Assembly: GCA_016793095.1 (NCBI GenBank)
Contig: JAEUJQ010000005.1
Location: 152,766 to 216,765 of the forward strand
Direction of reading: 5' to 3'
Length of the DNA stretch: 64,000 nucleotides
Source of the DNA: Myxococcaceae bacterium
Lineage (GTDB): Bacteria > Myxococcota > Myxococcia > Myxococcales > Myxococcaceae
Shown here piece after piece: positions 26,377-36,890 of this stretch (within the stretch, counting starts at the first letter, position 1; every line of letters starts with the position of its first letter). The notes beneath the pieces were generated by a model, which saw nothing but the letters and a program-made list of their open reading frames with translations, searched no databases and was not told where the DNA came from. Position numbers and translations under genes: made by a program.

Positions 26377-26697
26377 TCAGTCTTCGCTTCGCTGGATCTC
26401 GTCGAGGGAGCGGTTCGCGTCGAGGTACTCGGCGAACTTGCGCGTGAGGTACTTCTGCGCCTGCCCGCGCAGCAGCATGCCGGGGTCGGACGCCTCGCCC
26501 GCGATCCTGCTGCTCTGCACCTCGAGGTTGCCGTCGATGGTGACGCCCACCGCCTTGCCCTTCATCTGCGCCTTCAGGCCGTTCCAGGACGAGGTGATGC
26601 CGTACTTGCGGTTCCAGTAGCCCAGCAGCGCCTCGACCCGCTTCTTCGCGTCCTCGATCGGCAGGGTGGAGGGGACTTCGAACTTGAGCATGCCCAT
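26377..26697 (-). CDS. Polyhydroxyalkanoic acid system (PHA_gran_rgn-like) small protein
   Basis: Protein of 106 aa similar in pattern to the PHA-system/granule-region family: a strand-helix start (LKFEVPSTLPIEDAKKRVEALLGYWNRKYGI), then S.W.GLKAQMKGKAVGVTIDGNLEVQ, and a basic C-terminal helix ending KYLTRKFAEYLD. The role in other bacteria is unclear. The start at 26697 follows AGGA. It is 15 bases downstream of the diadenylate cyclase gene, so they likely share a transcript. The 109-bp gap before the kinase holds short ACGGGAGCA tandem repeats and no recognised signal. Confidence 0.7.
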   Translation of the reverse strand: MGMLKFEVPSTLPIEDAKKRVEALLGYWNRKYGITSSWNGLKAQMKGKAVGVTIDGNLEVQSSRIAGEASDPGMLLRGQAQKYLTRKFAEYLDANRSLDEIQRSED

Positions 26698-26712
26698 GGT
26701 GTTCCTCGTTCG

Positions 26713-27594
26713 TCAGTTGCGGCGCGCCGTCTGGTGCAGCTCGAGCACGATGTTGCCGTCCTTGAAGAGGCGGACCGCTCCCGAGGTCTGGCTCACCACC
26801 ATCGCGATGCACTTCGTGGTGGCGGTGATGCTCGCGGCCGCGGCGTGGCGCGCGCCCAGCCCGAGCGGGATCTTCACGTCGTCGTCCTTCGCCGACAGGT
26901 ACCGGCCGGCCGCCAGCACCACGCCGTCTTCGCGGATGACGAAGGCCCCGTCGAGCACCGAGAAGTTCTTGATGGCCTCGCGGATCTTCGGGTCCAGCAC
27001 GTTGCGCTCGGCTTCCGACAGGCCCTGGAATGGGTTGATGGTGAGCTGGCGGCTCGTCTCCAGCACCGCGGTGTGATCGCCGATGCAGATGATGGTGCCG
27101 ATGGGGTGGCCCTCGAACCCCTCCTGGCCGATCTGCAGCGCGAGCTGGATCAGTGCGTCCACCACCTGGGAGTTGAACTCGTCGCCCAGCTTCACGCCCT
27201 CGATGGCCACGCGATCGTCGAGGCTGCCGCCGATGCGCATCTGCATGAGCGTGTCCACCTGCCGGCCGATGCGCCCGGTGAGGCACAGCACCAGATCGCC
27301 CTCTTTGAAGTGCCCCTGGCTGAGCGCCGAGACGACCGCCATCTTCACCCGCTCGGTCCGCGAGTAGTCGTACGCGGGGATCACCACCGCCCGCTCCTTC
27401 TTCGCGGTCAGCTCGCTCGCGATCGCCTCGGCGGTGACGGCGTAGAGCAGCTTCTTGCGCGCCTTGCGCCCCCGCAGCTCGGAGGCGGGGATCGGCGCGT
27501 CGGCGATGTAGAGCAGATGCGTCACCTCGGACTGGTTGGCCAGCCCGAGCGCCACCTTGAGAAACTCCCGATCAAAGCGTGACGGTTCCGACAT
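26713..27594 (-). CDS. Diadenylate cyclase-like protein (DisA_N domain) with altered RHR motif
   Basis: Protein of 293 aa. The C-terminal half is a DAC (DisA_N) domain that in its family condenses two ATP into c-di-AMP. The DGA motif is Asp215-Gly-Ala217 (LDGAFVIREDGVV). The second motif reads Arg249-His250-Ala251 (GARHAAAASI), where the family has RHR. The N-terminal half (about 1-130) resembles the pyruvate kinase C-terminal-like (PK_C) domain seen in archaeal DacZ, by inference from layout. ATG 27594 was chosen over a longer frame because it begins the conserved-looking N-terminus. It is divergent from dksA (136-bp gap). Reduced or changed activity is possible because of the missing Arg. 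Confidence 0.82.
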   Translation of the reverse strand: MSEPSRFDREFLKVALGLANQSEVTHLLYIADAPIPASELRGRKARKKLLYAVTAEAIASELTAKKERAVVIPAYDYSRTERVKMAVVSALSQGHFKEGDLVLCLTGRIGRQVDTLMQMRIGGSLDDRVAIEGVKLGDEFNSQVVDALIQLALQIGQEGFEGHPIGTIICIGDHTAVLETSRQLTINPFQGLSEAERNVLDPKIREAIKNFSVLDGAFVIREDGVVLAAGRYLSAKDDDVKIPLGLGARHAAAASITATTKCIAMVVSQTSGAVRLFKDGNIVLELHQTARRN

Positions 27595-27646
27595 TGCGAC
27601 CACTCTACCTGCGGAACGTGATTTCAAAGGGTTAATTCGTGATCGC

Positions 27647-27675
27647 TTGACAGCGCCGATCGCGTGCAGAACACT
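27647..27675 (+). promoter_or_regulatory. Candidate sigma-70 promoter of dksA
   Basis: A perfect -35 TTGACA (27647-27652) is followed after 17 bases by AACACT (27670-27675), a weak -10. It lies 55 bases before the dksA ATG in the AT-richest part of this divergent gap. Confidence 0.4.
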
Positions 27676-27730
27676 CTCGCGCCCTTTTTACGGTAGGCAG
27701 GACGTCACGCAGGCCGGAGAACTCGCAACC

Positions 27731-28111
27731 ATGTCTGAACGCGGAACGCTGGGCGCGAAGGACCTGAAGCGCTTCAAGAAGATGCTCGAGGACAGCCGCA
27801 CGGCGCTCCTCGCCAAGGCTCGCAAGACGATGGAGGAGGAGTCGAACTTCGACACCGACGATCTCCCCGACGAGATCGACCAGGCCTCGAGCGAGTACGC
27901 GCAGTCGATGGCCTTCAGGCTGCTCGATCGCGAGAAGCTGCTGCTCGCCAAGATCAACAAGGCGATTCAGCGCATCAGCGAGGGCACGTTCGGGTTGTGT
28001 GAGCGCTGTGAAGAGCCGATCAGCGTCAAGCGCCTCGAGGCCCGCCCCGTGACGACGCTCTGCATCCGCTGCAAGGAGGAGCAGGAGAAGAAGGAGAAGT
28101 CGTACGGCTGA
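27731..28111 (+). CDS. dksA: DksA/TraR-family zinc-finger regulator
   Basis: RNA polymerase-binding factor of 126 aa that works in the RNAP secondary channel, often with ppGpp, to tune rRNA and biosynthesis promoters. A coiled-coil start (KDLKRFKKMLEDSRTALLAKARKTM) precedes the acidic turn DTDDLPDEIDQAS, which carries the family's Asp pair, then a second helix and the four-Cys finger (CERCEE and CIRCKEE), ending with a Lys/Glu-rich tail. ATG 27731 begins the family N-terminus. Its stop lies 3 bases from the stop of the convergent FHA gene. Confidence 0.9.
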   Translation: MSERGTLGAKDLKRFKKMLEDSRTALLAKARKTMEEESNFDTDDLPDEIDQASSEYAQSMAFRLLDREKLLLAKINKAIQRISEGTFGLCERCEEPISVKRLEARPVTTLCIRCKEEQEKKEKSYG

Positions 28112-28114
28112 GCC

Positions 28115-28774
28115 TCAGCCGGACATCTCGACGCGCACGAGCTGCCGGCCGATGAGGAACTGATCACCGTTCTCCACGAAGGCCGGCGCCGTCAACCGCA
28201 GGAAGGTGCCGTTCGACGAGTGCTTGTCGCGAATGCCGTCGCGAATGAGCACCCGATCGGGGGCCACGCACACCGTCGCGTGGCTCGACGAGACGAAGCC
28301 GTCGGTGGGGAAGGTGATGTCGCCGACCTCGCGGCCGACGAAGTTGTCGCCTTCCTTCAAGGGAAACGCGGCGCCCCGCGAGCCCCCCTCCATCAGCTGC
28401 ACCATGCGGAACCGGAAGCCGGAGTCCGGTGAGCCCCAGGCCGTCGCTCCATCGTCGCCCGGCGTCAGCACCGGCAGCGGCTCGATCACCAGGCGCTGGC
28501 GACCCAGCCGCACCTCGCCGCCGCTCGCCACCTCTCGCTCCACGCCGGGCGCGAGGCGCGCGAAGACGCCGTTGCCGCCCCCGACGTCCTCGACGGCCAG
28601 CCGGGTGCCCGAGAAGAACAGCCGCATCTGGGTGTCAGCGACGAAGGGATCATCGACCAGCGACAGATCGCCGTTCCGCCCACACAGCATCACATCGCCG
28701 CGCATCGGAATGACGGACTCGGGACCTCCGTCTGCGCGCACCACCCGCACCGCCACTCGAGGACGATTCGCCAT
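28115..28774 (-). CDS. Two-FHA-domain protein
   Basis: Protein of 219 aa made of two forkhead-associated domains that bind phosphothreonine. The first (about 15-95) is degenerate (ESVIPMRGDVMLCGRNGDLSL). The second (about 115-215) has the full pattern: FVGREVGDITFPTDGFVSSSHATV and later RDKHSSNGTFLRL, with the Gly-Arg, Ser-His and Asn-Gly residues expected for ligand binding. It faces the Ser/Thr kinase gene on the other strand with only about 80 bases between starts, so the kinase may supply its ligand. This pairing is inferred from position. Confidence 0.88.
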   Translation of the reverse strand: MANRPRVAVRVVRADGGPESVIPMRGDVMLCGRNGDLSLVDDPFVADTQMRLFFSGTRLAVEDVGGGNGVFARLAPGVEREVASGGEVRLGRQRLVIEPLPVLTPGDDGATAWGSPDSGFRFRMVQLMEGGSRGAAFPLKEGDNFVGREVGDITFPTDGFVSSSHATVCVAPDRVLIRDGIRDKHSSNGTFLRLTAPAFVENGDQFLIGRQLVRVEMSG

Positions 28775-28852
28775 CGCGCGATGCGTGTAGCACGGCTGTT
28801 CCACGAGTGTGAATCGCTGTGGCGCCGTCAGAACAAAGGTGGAAACATTCGC

Positions 28853-30433
<1,581 letters not shown>

Positions 30434-30476
30434 CGTTCTCGCTGGCTTCGGCCGGCTGTTCGAAGAGAGTCCAGTC

Positions 30477-31970
30477 ATGACCGACACCGCCCAGCCGCGC
30501 CCGACCGGAGCCGCCATCACCGCTGCCCTCAGCGCCTTCATGGGTGGTCCCGTCGCGCTCGCGATCTTCGCGCTGGCCCTGGGCCCGGGGGGTGAAGGGG
30601 GGCTGGCCTACCGGCTCGCCTCGGCGTGGAGAGAGGGCGGCTGGCCGATGTACCTGGTGCTGCTCGTCGGCGGCCTGGTGGCGACTGCCTGCGCGGTCTG
30701 CATGTTCTTCGGCGTGCAGCGCGGATCGCTGGCGGTGCTCGCCTGTCCACCGTTGTCGGCGTTGATCACCGCGACCGGCGCCTTCGGCTTCTTCACCGGC
30801 ATGCGCGGCGCGCTGGGAGCCATCGCTCATGTCAGCCCAGCTGACCGCGCGACGATCCTCGCGGCAGGGACGAGCGAGGCGCTCTCCTGCAGCGCCTTCG
30901 GGATGGCGGGCACCGCCGGCCTCATCGCCAGCCTCGCCCTGGGGTGTCTGTTCGGCGTGGTCGCCCAGACCGGCGCGACGCGCAAGCTGCTCGCGTTCAG
31001 CGGCGTTACCTTCCTCGTCCTGGGCCTCGTGTCGGGCGCCGCGCTGCAGCGGCTCGGTGACGTGATGGGGCTGTTCAAGGCGCTCGCGTTCGCTGCGCCG
31101 GTCGATCGCCTCACGATCCTCGTCGCCGGCAGCGAAGAGCTCGACGCCCGGCGCCTGCCGCTGCTCGCGCTGCTCGCGGTGCTCGGCCTCGTCCTCGTCG
31201 CGGGCGCCGCGATGCTGAAGGATCACCCCCGCGCCGCGGTGCTGGTGCCGCTGCTGGGGCTCGGTGGGGTCGCCGGCCTCGGGGTGCAGGCCCTCGCCCG
31301 CGCGTCGATCGATCGCAGCGCCACGCCGCCGGCCGGCCTGAAGATCGACACCGCGAAGCTGATCGAGCTGCCCGGCTACGCGAGCTTCGAGGGGGCGACG
31401 CGGTGCCTGGGCCCGAAGACGGTCGGCGACTGCCTCGAGGGTGACGATCTGAGCCCCGACGCGCTGAGGGACGAGCTCGCGGCCATCGTCCGGAGGGAGG
31501 CCGAGGAGGCTGACCTCCGCGGGCTCGCGCGCAAGGGGCCCGACGTGCCGGTCGCCGTCCAGGCCGACGCCAGCGCGACCTCGTTGTGGCGCTTCATCGA
31601 CGCGGCCATCGCCGAAGGGGCGGGCGGCGTCGAGCTGCTCGGGCAGCAGGCGTCGGGCCCGCAGAGGGTCGTCAGCGAGCTCGCGGTCCTCGAGCAGGCG
31701 TTCCGCTCGGACTGGCGCGGCGTGTCGGTCGGCCTCGTCCGCGAAGCGGAGCGCTGTCGATCCGCATGCGAGTTCGCCTCCGTCCAGGGCCAGGGGCTGC
31801 TGGTGGGCGCCGAGACATGGAAGCCGGGGCGGCTGTCGGGGGAACGCACGCCAGACGACGAGGTGTTGCTGCGGGCCGATCGCTCCCTGACGCCGCAGGC
31901 GCTCGCGACGCTGGCCCTGGCCGCCGCGAGCCATGGCCGCAGGCTGGTGCTCGTGCTGCCCACGGAGTGA
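30477..31970 (+). CDS. Membrane protein with ExbB/TolQ-like channel and ExbD-like tail
   Basis: Protein of 497 aa. Residues 20-320 hold about 6-8 hydrophobic segments. The segment at 100-160 (ATGAFGFFTGMRGAL, DRATILAAGTSEALSCSAFGMAGTAGLIASLALG) resembles the ExbB/TolQ/MotA core 'GTV.Gm...F......gIseAL..TafGl.vAi'. The C-terminal soluble part (about 350-497) contains VPVAVQADASATSLWRFIDAAIAEG, similar to the periplasmic ExbD/TolR core. If correct, one chain joins both subunit types of a proton-driven energiser. The match is by eye and divergent. It starts 43 bases after the kinase gene and may be co-transcribed. Confidence 0.5.
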   Translation: MTDTAQPRPTGAAITAALSAFMGGPVALAIFALALGPGGEGGLAYRLASAWREGGWPMYLVLLVGGLVATACAVCMFFGVQRGSLAVLACPPLSALITATGAFGFFTGMRGALGAIAHVSPADRATILAAGTSEALSCSAFGMAGTAGLIASLALGCLFGVVAQTGATRKLLAFSGVTFLVLGLVSGAALQRLGDVMGLFKALAFAAPVDRLTILVAGSEELDARRLPLLALLAVLGLVLVAGAAMLKDHPRAAVLVPLLGLGGVAGLGVQALARASIDRSATPPAGLKIDTAKLIELPGYASFEGATRCLGPKTVGDCLEGDDLSPDALRDELAAIVRREAEEADLRGLARKGPDVPVAVQADASATSLWRFIDAAIAEGAGGVELLGQQASGPQRVVSELAVLEQAFRSDWRGVSVGLVREAERCRSACEFASVQGQGLLVGAETWKPGRLSGERTPDDEVLLRADRSLTPQALATLALAAASHGRRLVLVLPTE

Positions 31971-32804
31971 GCAACCGCAGCCAGGCGAAGTGGACGCCGC
32001 GTCGCCCCGCATCGGCCGCACCGCGTTGTGACGTCTCACTGCGCACTTGTCGGGCTCCGCGATGCCGTTGTCGTGGGAGCGACACGTGCGGCGGACCCGG
32101 CGCCGCACCGATGGGCTCCTGGCGATGCCGCCGTCACACGCGCACCGGGAGAACCCTGCAGGGCGAGGTCGTCGGGCAGCGCATTGCGGGGCCCGGGGAA
32201 GATGGTCGTCGAGCACGTACCTCCGTCGCAGCAGCCCGCGCTCACGATCGCGACGACGCTGGCGTGGGAGCCCCCGTTCCCCACGGGCGTGACGGTGCCC
32301 GACAGTCCTCCCAGTCCAGGACCGCCGCTCGGCCCGACGTTCACGTTGTCGTGGGAGCGACACGCGCATCGGGAGCACGTCGGACCCGGCGCCGCACCGA
32401 TGGCCTCCTGGCGATGCCGTTGTCGTGGGAGCGCCGCGCGCATCGGCAGCACGGCGGACTCGGCGGATGGGCTTCTGGCGATGCCGTGATCGTGGGGGCG
32501 ACACGTGCATCGGCAGCACGGCGGTGCTCCTGGCGAGGCCGTTGCTTGCGGAGCGTCACGCGGCAGCGCGGTCCTGGATCAGCGCCGGCTCCTCGCGCTG
32601 CGGCAGCGCGGTCGTGGATCAGCGCCGGCTCCTCGCGCTGCCGTTCCTTGCGGGAGCGTCACGCGGCAGCACGGTCGTGGATCAGCGCCGGCTCCTCGCG
32701 CTGCCGTTGCTGCGGGAGCGTCACGCGGCAGCACGGTCGTGGATCAGCGCAGGCTCCTCGCGCTGCCGTTGCTACGGGAGCGTCACGTGTATCTGCGTGA
32801 CGTC
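31971..32804. repeat. Intergenic imperfect tandem-repeat region (834 bp)
   Basis: No gene is supported here. Two linked repeat families fill it. From about 32060 to 32530 there are units of roughly 75-85 bases around GATGCCGTTGTCGTGGGAGCG, CGCATCGGCAGCACGGCGGA and CACCGATGGGCTCCTGGC. From about 32565 to 32790 there are about four copies of a 62-base unit starting GCGGCAGCACGGTCGTGG, with ATCAGCGCCGGCTCCTCGCG inside and ending GGGAGCGTCACG. Both share the word GGGAGCG(A/T)CACG. Open frames crossing the region change with the repeats and look accidental. The array lies between the 3' ends of two convergent genes. Confidence 0.75.
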
Positions 32805-34187
32805 TCAGCGCCGCACCGAGGCGAACGCGCGGGCTCCGAGCCAGTAGCCGTCACCGCGTTCGACCGTCTGCAGCGTCACCCGGCCATCGGCGTCGATGAG
32901 GAGCGGGCTCGTCCCGGCCGCTGGCGCGCGTCTGGTCACGACGAACCGGCCGCCGCCGAGGCGGTCTCCCATGAGCCACGCGTCCAGGGTCTCCTGGTGT
33001 GGTGAGTTCACATACGCGGTGTTGATGCCGGCGATCACGTTGCGCGCGCGCCCGTCCGAAGGGGCCGCCGCGGTGACCCAGGCGGTGTTGCTGCTCGTCT
33101 TGCGCGCGTGGTGGTTCGCGTGCGCCACGTCCACGCCCACGCCCCCGAAGTGCGTCGCGTGGCTCGCGACGATGAAGGACTCGACGTCAGGCTCGCCGGC
33201 GGCGCCCGAGCCGCTCAGATCACCCGCGAAGAGCAGCCGGAACGCGCCGTGCGACACCAGCCCCACCACCGAGCGCCCGTTCTCCTCGTTGGTGTCCGTC
33301 ACCCCAAACGATGGCCCGGCCACCACCGCCCGCCCCTGGCGCGCGAACGCCCCCGCGCCCAGCAGCTCGAGCCGCGCGCCTCCGCCCAGCGCCAGGAAGG
33401 TCGGCTCGAGCGCTGCGTCGTCGTCGGCGCGCGAGAGATCGCCCAGGAGGAGGCCGGGGCACCCGCTCGCCGGCGCCCGGACGGAGATGCTGCAGGCGCT
33501 CTCTGGCGACGCCGTGCACAGCCCCACGTTCTTCGCCGCCAGCGGCCCCCGCAGCGCCGTGCACACGTCCTGGAAGTCGCTCGCGTTGGTCGCGGGCCCG
33601 ACATCGACGAAACCCCGATGGATGACGCCCTTCGTGATGGACAACGGCTCGGCGCCCGAGGTGAGGGGCGCGAAGGCGCCGATGTGATCCGCGTGGAAGT
33701 GGGTGAGGATCACCCAGTCGACCTCCAGGGGCGCCCGGGGCCGCGCATAGCCGCGGGCGGGCGTGAGCCATTGCGTGTTCAGCTCCCGCACCGCCGCGCG
33801 CACCTCGTCGTCGTGGTTCGAGTTGCCGACGTCGATCAGCACCAGGGTGCCGTCAGGTCCCACCAGCGCCGCCGCCTCGCCCGACCGGGGGAAGGGGAGG
33901 ACGCCGGGCGGCAGCTCGAGCTGCCAGTAGGTCACCTCGCCGGGGGACGGTCCTGCCGGCGCGTTCGTGCCCGCGTCGAACGGGCCTTTGCCGATCGTCC
34001 CGGCGTCCGCACCTGCGTCAGCGCCCCCGTCATCACCTGCGCCCGCGTCTCCCGGCTGAGCGAGGCCTCCGCCCGAGCCTCCTCCGATCATCACGAGCCC
34101 GCCGCCCGAACCGCCGTCGGCACCCGGTGGGAGCGCAGGGCAGGCAGCCAGGAGGAGCGCAGCGGTGGCGAAGCGGACTGGCGACAT
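32805..34187 (-). CDS. Secreted lipoprotein with metallo-beta-lactamase fold
   Basis: Lipoprotein of 460 aa: LLLAAC lipobox near residue 16, then a Gly/Asp/Ala-rich linker (to about 75), then an MBL-fold hydrolase domain. The metal motif is THFHADHIG (His-x-His-x-Asp-His), preceded by LVLIDVGNSNHDD. Later His residues in FAGDLSG and NHHARK fit the remaining ligands. It resembles the soluble MBL domain of ComEC/Rec2-type proteins, which cut nucleic acids or phosphodiesters; the substrate here is unknown. It is divergent from the phosphatase gene over a 239-bp gap in which I see no clear operator. Confidence 0.85.
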   Translation of the reverse strand: MSPVRFATAALLLAACPALPPGADGGSGGGLVMIGGGSGGGLAQPGDAGAGDDGGADAGADAGTIGKGPFDAGTNAPAGPSPGEVTYWQLELPPGVLPFPRSGEAAALVGPDGTLVLIDVGNSNHDDEVRAAVRELNTQWLTPARGYARPRAPLEVDWVILTHFHADHIGAFAPLTSGAEPLSITKGVIHRGFVDVGPATNASDFQDVCTALRGPLAAKNVGLCTASPESACSISVRAPASGCPGLLLGDLSRADDDAALEPTFLALGGGARLELLGAGAFARQGRAVVAGPSFGVTDTNEENGRSVVGLVSHGAFRLLFAGDLSGSGAAGEPDVESFIVASHATHFGGVGVDVAHANHHARKTSSNTAWVTAAAPSDGRARNVIAGINTAYVNSPHQETLDAWLMGDRLGGGRFVVTRRAPAAGTSPLLIDADGRVTLQTVERGDGYWLGARAFASVRR

Positions 34188-34426
34188 CGGCGCCTTGTCA
34201 CCCGGTGGTCGTCTCGACGCAAGCCGTCGCGCGCGCTGAATGACGTGGGCAGGAACACGCGCACCAGCACCTTCGACCCGGCTCCGAGCAGGCGGCGTCG
34301 GCCGTCGTCACCGACGCTCGAGCTGCTCAGCCTCCACCGCATCCAGGTGACGCCCGTCGGGTTCGCACGCGGCAGCTTGAACGACGACGCGAAGCGACGG
34401 CCGGGACTTCCTCACCCGGGAACGGA

Positions 34427-36814
34427 ATGCGACGCTCACGATCCATGCGCGCGCTCCTCGTCTTCGCCCTCGGTGTCGCCAGCGTCGCGGCCGGTCAGAC
34501 GCTCACCCGCGGGCCCTACCTGCAGCTCGCGAGCCCGACCGGCGTCACGGTCGTCTTCCGCACCGGCCAGTCCGGCATCGGGCGGGTACGCTACGGCCTC
34601 GCGGGCCAGCCGCTGAGCCAGGTGGTGAGCGAGGCGCAGCCCTCGACGGAGCACGTGCTGCGTCTGTCGGGGCTCACGCCGGCGACGCGCTACGAGTACG
34701 CGGTGGAGCTCGACAGCGCGACGCTCGCGAGCGGCCCCACGTGCCGGTTCCGCACGCACCCACCCCCGGGCACGGTGGAGGCCTTTCGGCTCTTCGCCTG
34801 GGGTGACTCCGGCACCGCCGGCGCGGGCCAGCTGCGCGTCGCCAACCGCATGGCCGCCGCGCTCAATGACGCCGCCTTCTCGCTGATCCTCGGCGACATC
34901 ATCTACCCGAGCGGCGAGCCGCAGGACTACGACCCGAAGTTCTTCCGGCCCTACGCCGAGCTGGCGCGGCGCATGGTGATCTGGCCCATCGTCGGCAACC
35001 ACGATGTCGCGTTCGATCCCACCGGTGGGCCCTGGCTCGACGCTTTTCACACGCCGGCGAACAACCCCCTGAGCACCGAGCTGTACTACTCCTTCGACTA
35101 CGCCAACGTGCACGTGGTGGTGCTGGACACGCACGTGCACTCGTTCTCGCCGGGGTCGGCGCAGCTGCAGTGGGCCGCCGCCGATCTCGCCGCCTCGACC
35201 GCGACATGGAAGTTGGTCGCGTTCCACGTGCCCCCGTACTCGGGCGGCACCCACACGGACAGCGCCTCGGTGAAGGCCAACATCCTGCCGGTGCTCGAGG
35301 CCGCCGGCGTCGATCTCGTCTTCGCCGGCCACAGCCATGTGTACGAGCGCACGTACCTGCTCAAGCAGCACGCGATCGTGCAGAACGATCCGTCGAGCTA
35401 CTCGAAGCCCACGCGCACCACCGGCACGCTCTACGTGGTGAGCGGCACCGCGGGACAGTCGGGCGCGCTCGCAAACCCGGCGCACCCGATGATGGCGTTC
35501 CAGCTCGGCAGCGTGCTCGGCACGTCGGTCGTCGACTTCAACGGCGACACCGCGCACGGCTACTTCCTGAAGGACGACGGCTCGGCGGTGGACACGTTCC
35601 GGCTGGTGAAGGGCTCCGACACCCGGCCGCCGGAGCTGGTGGCGGCGCGGGCGCTCACCGCGACGTCGGTCGAGGTCGCGTTCTCCGAGCCGGTGCAGGC
35701 GGGCACGGGTCCGCTCGGGGCCGAACGGCTGGCGGCGTGGTCGATCACCCCGGCGCTCGCCATCACCGGCGCGTCCCTCACGTCCGATCTGCGCACCGTC
35801 CGCCTGACGACGGCGCCGCACGCGAGCGGCTCGTACACAGTGGCGGTGGCTAACGTCGGCGATCGCGCGCCGGCGCCGAACACCCTGTCGATGGGCTCTG
35901 CCGCGTACTCGTTCCAGCCGGGCGGCGCGCAGGACGCGGGGGCCGTCGATGGTGGAGCGCCATCAGGACCGGTTGATGGCGGGCTGCTCTTCGTGAACCG
36001 GTTGACACCCCTGCGCTGGCTGGTGGGTACCGCGGCCGCGCCCGCCGCGTGGAACGGCTTCGCCTTCGACGACTCGCTCTGGAGCCCGGGCCGCCAACCC
36101 ATCGGCTACGGAGAGCCGGGCCTCGCCACCACCGTCTCCATGGGGCAGGCGGTCACGCTCTTCACCCGCTCCGAGTTCGATCTCTTCGTCGACGCCGCCT
36201 CGGTGCGCGGCCTCACCCTCGAGGTGGACTACGACGACGGCTTCGTCGCCTTCTTGAACGGCCGCGAGATCGCCAGGCGAGGCGTGCCGGCCAACCACTC
36301 GCACACCACGCTCGCCAGCGGGCACGAGTCGGGCACGTCCGAGGTGTTCCCGCTCGCCGGCGCCGAGGCCTTCCTGCGCAGCGGAGACAACTTCCTCTCC
36401 ATCGAGGTGCACAACACCGCCGTCACCTCGAGCGATCTGTTCCTCGAGGCGCGCCTGTGGGCGAACGCCGTCGTGCTGCCGTCCGATGGCGGACCACGCC
36501 TGGGTGACGACGCGGGCACCCTCGACGCTGGCCCTCTCGACGCTGGCGCGCTCGAGGAGCTCGACGCAGGAACCCTGGATGCTGGCTCGCTGGACGCTGG
36601 CGCCATGGAGGCACTCGACGGGGGCGCTGCCGGCCCTGATGGCGGGTCAATCGGAGTCGATGGCGGGGTCGATGCGGGTGTCCGCGACGCACAGCCCACC
36701 CGCCCGTGCGGGTGCGGGGCGATCGAAGGATCGATCCTGCTCGCGTTGCTGGGCCTCATCGGCCTCACCCGCCGACGGGAGATCTCGAGGTCTCCAGGAA
36801 GTTCAAGCAGTTAG
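34427..36814 (+). CDS. Purple-acid-phosphatase-like metallophosphoesterase with MYXO-CTERM-like tail
   Basis: Secreted protein of 795 aa (start 34427; a second ATG at 34445 also leaves a signal peptide). A fibronectin-like N-terminal domain (about 27-115) precedes the two-metal phosphoesterase core: WGDSGTAG, LILGDIIYP, IVGNHDVAF, AFHVPPYSGG and AGHSHVYER, giving the expected Asp, Asn and His ligands. A 'DTRPPELVAARAL' Ig-like domain and a beta-sandwich follow. The linker holds repeated (L)DAG units (about 700-770), and the protein ends CGCG, hydrophobic helix, TRRRE, a MYXO-CTERM sorting signal. Function: surface phosphomonoesterase or related. Confidence 0.9.
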   Translation: MRRSRSMRALLVFALGVASVAAGQTLTRGPYLQLASPTGVTVVFRTGQSGIGRVRYGLAGQPLSQVVSEAQPSTEHVLRLSGLTPATRYEYAVELDSATLASGPTCRFRTHPPPGTVEAFRLFAWGDSGTAGAGQLRVANRMAAALNDAAFSLILGDIIYPSGEPQDYDPKFFRPYAELARRMVIWPIVGNHDVAFDPTGGPWLDAFHTPANNPLSTELYYSFDYANVHVVVLDTHVHSFSPGSAQLQWAAADLAASTATWKLVAFHVPPYSGGTHTDSASVKANILPVLEAAGVDLVFAGHSHVYERTYLLKQHAIVQNDPSSYSKPTRTTGTLYVVSGTAGQSGALANPAHPMMAFQLGSVLGTSVVDFNGDTAHGYFLKDDGSAVDTFRLVKGSDTRPPELVAARALTATSVEVAFSEPVQAGTGPLGAERLAAWSITPALAITGASLTSDLRTVRLTTAPHASGSYTVAVANVGDRAPAPNTLSMGSAAYSFQPGGAQDAGAVDGGAPSGPVDGGLLFVNRLTPLRWLVGTAAAPAAWNGFAFDDSLWSPGRQPIGYGEPGLATTVSMGQAVTLFTRSEFDLFVDAASVRGLTLEVDYDDGFVAFLNGREIARRGVPANHSHTTLASGHESGTSEVFPLAGAEAFLRSGDNFLSIEVHNTAVTSSDLFLEARLWANAVVLPSDGGPRLGDDAGTLDAGPLDAGALEELDAGTLDAGSLDAGAMEALDGGAAGPDGGSIGVDGGVDAGVRDAQPTRPCGCGAIEGSILLALLGLIGLTRRREISRSPGSSSS

Positions 36815-36850
36815 GCGACGACTGCGCCTCGATGTCAGCCCTGCTTGATA

Positions 36851-36867
36851 CTGAATGCGTGTTCAGG
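36851..36867 (+). promoter_or_regulatory. LexA (SOS) box upstream of imuA
   Basis: CTGAATGCGTGTTCAGG matches the published Myxococcus xanthus LexA motif CTRHAMRYBYGTTCAGS at 16 of 17 positions, and its arms CTGAA/TTCAG are perfectly symmetric. It lies 24 bases before the imuA start codon, where LexA would block transcription. Confidence 0.8.
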
Positions 36868-36890
36868 GAGAGATCCCGGTGGAGGCACGC

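Noticed and set aside
28781..28852. Extended kinase start at ATG 28781
   Set aside because: The extra 24 residues look like leader DNA and GTG 28853 has a better ribosome-binding site; kept as an alternative only.
31586..32800. Open frames across the 32-kb repeat region
   Set aside because: All are Arg/Gly/Ala-rich and depend on repeat phase; none has a motif or convincing start.
36855..36890. Earlier imuA start at 36855
   Set aside because: It lies inside the LexA box and lacks a ribosome-binding site; 36891 follows GGAGG.
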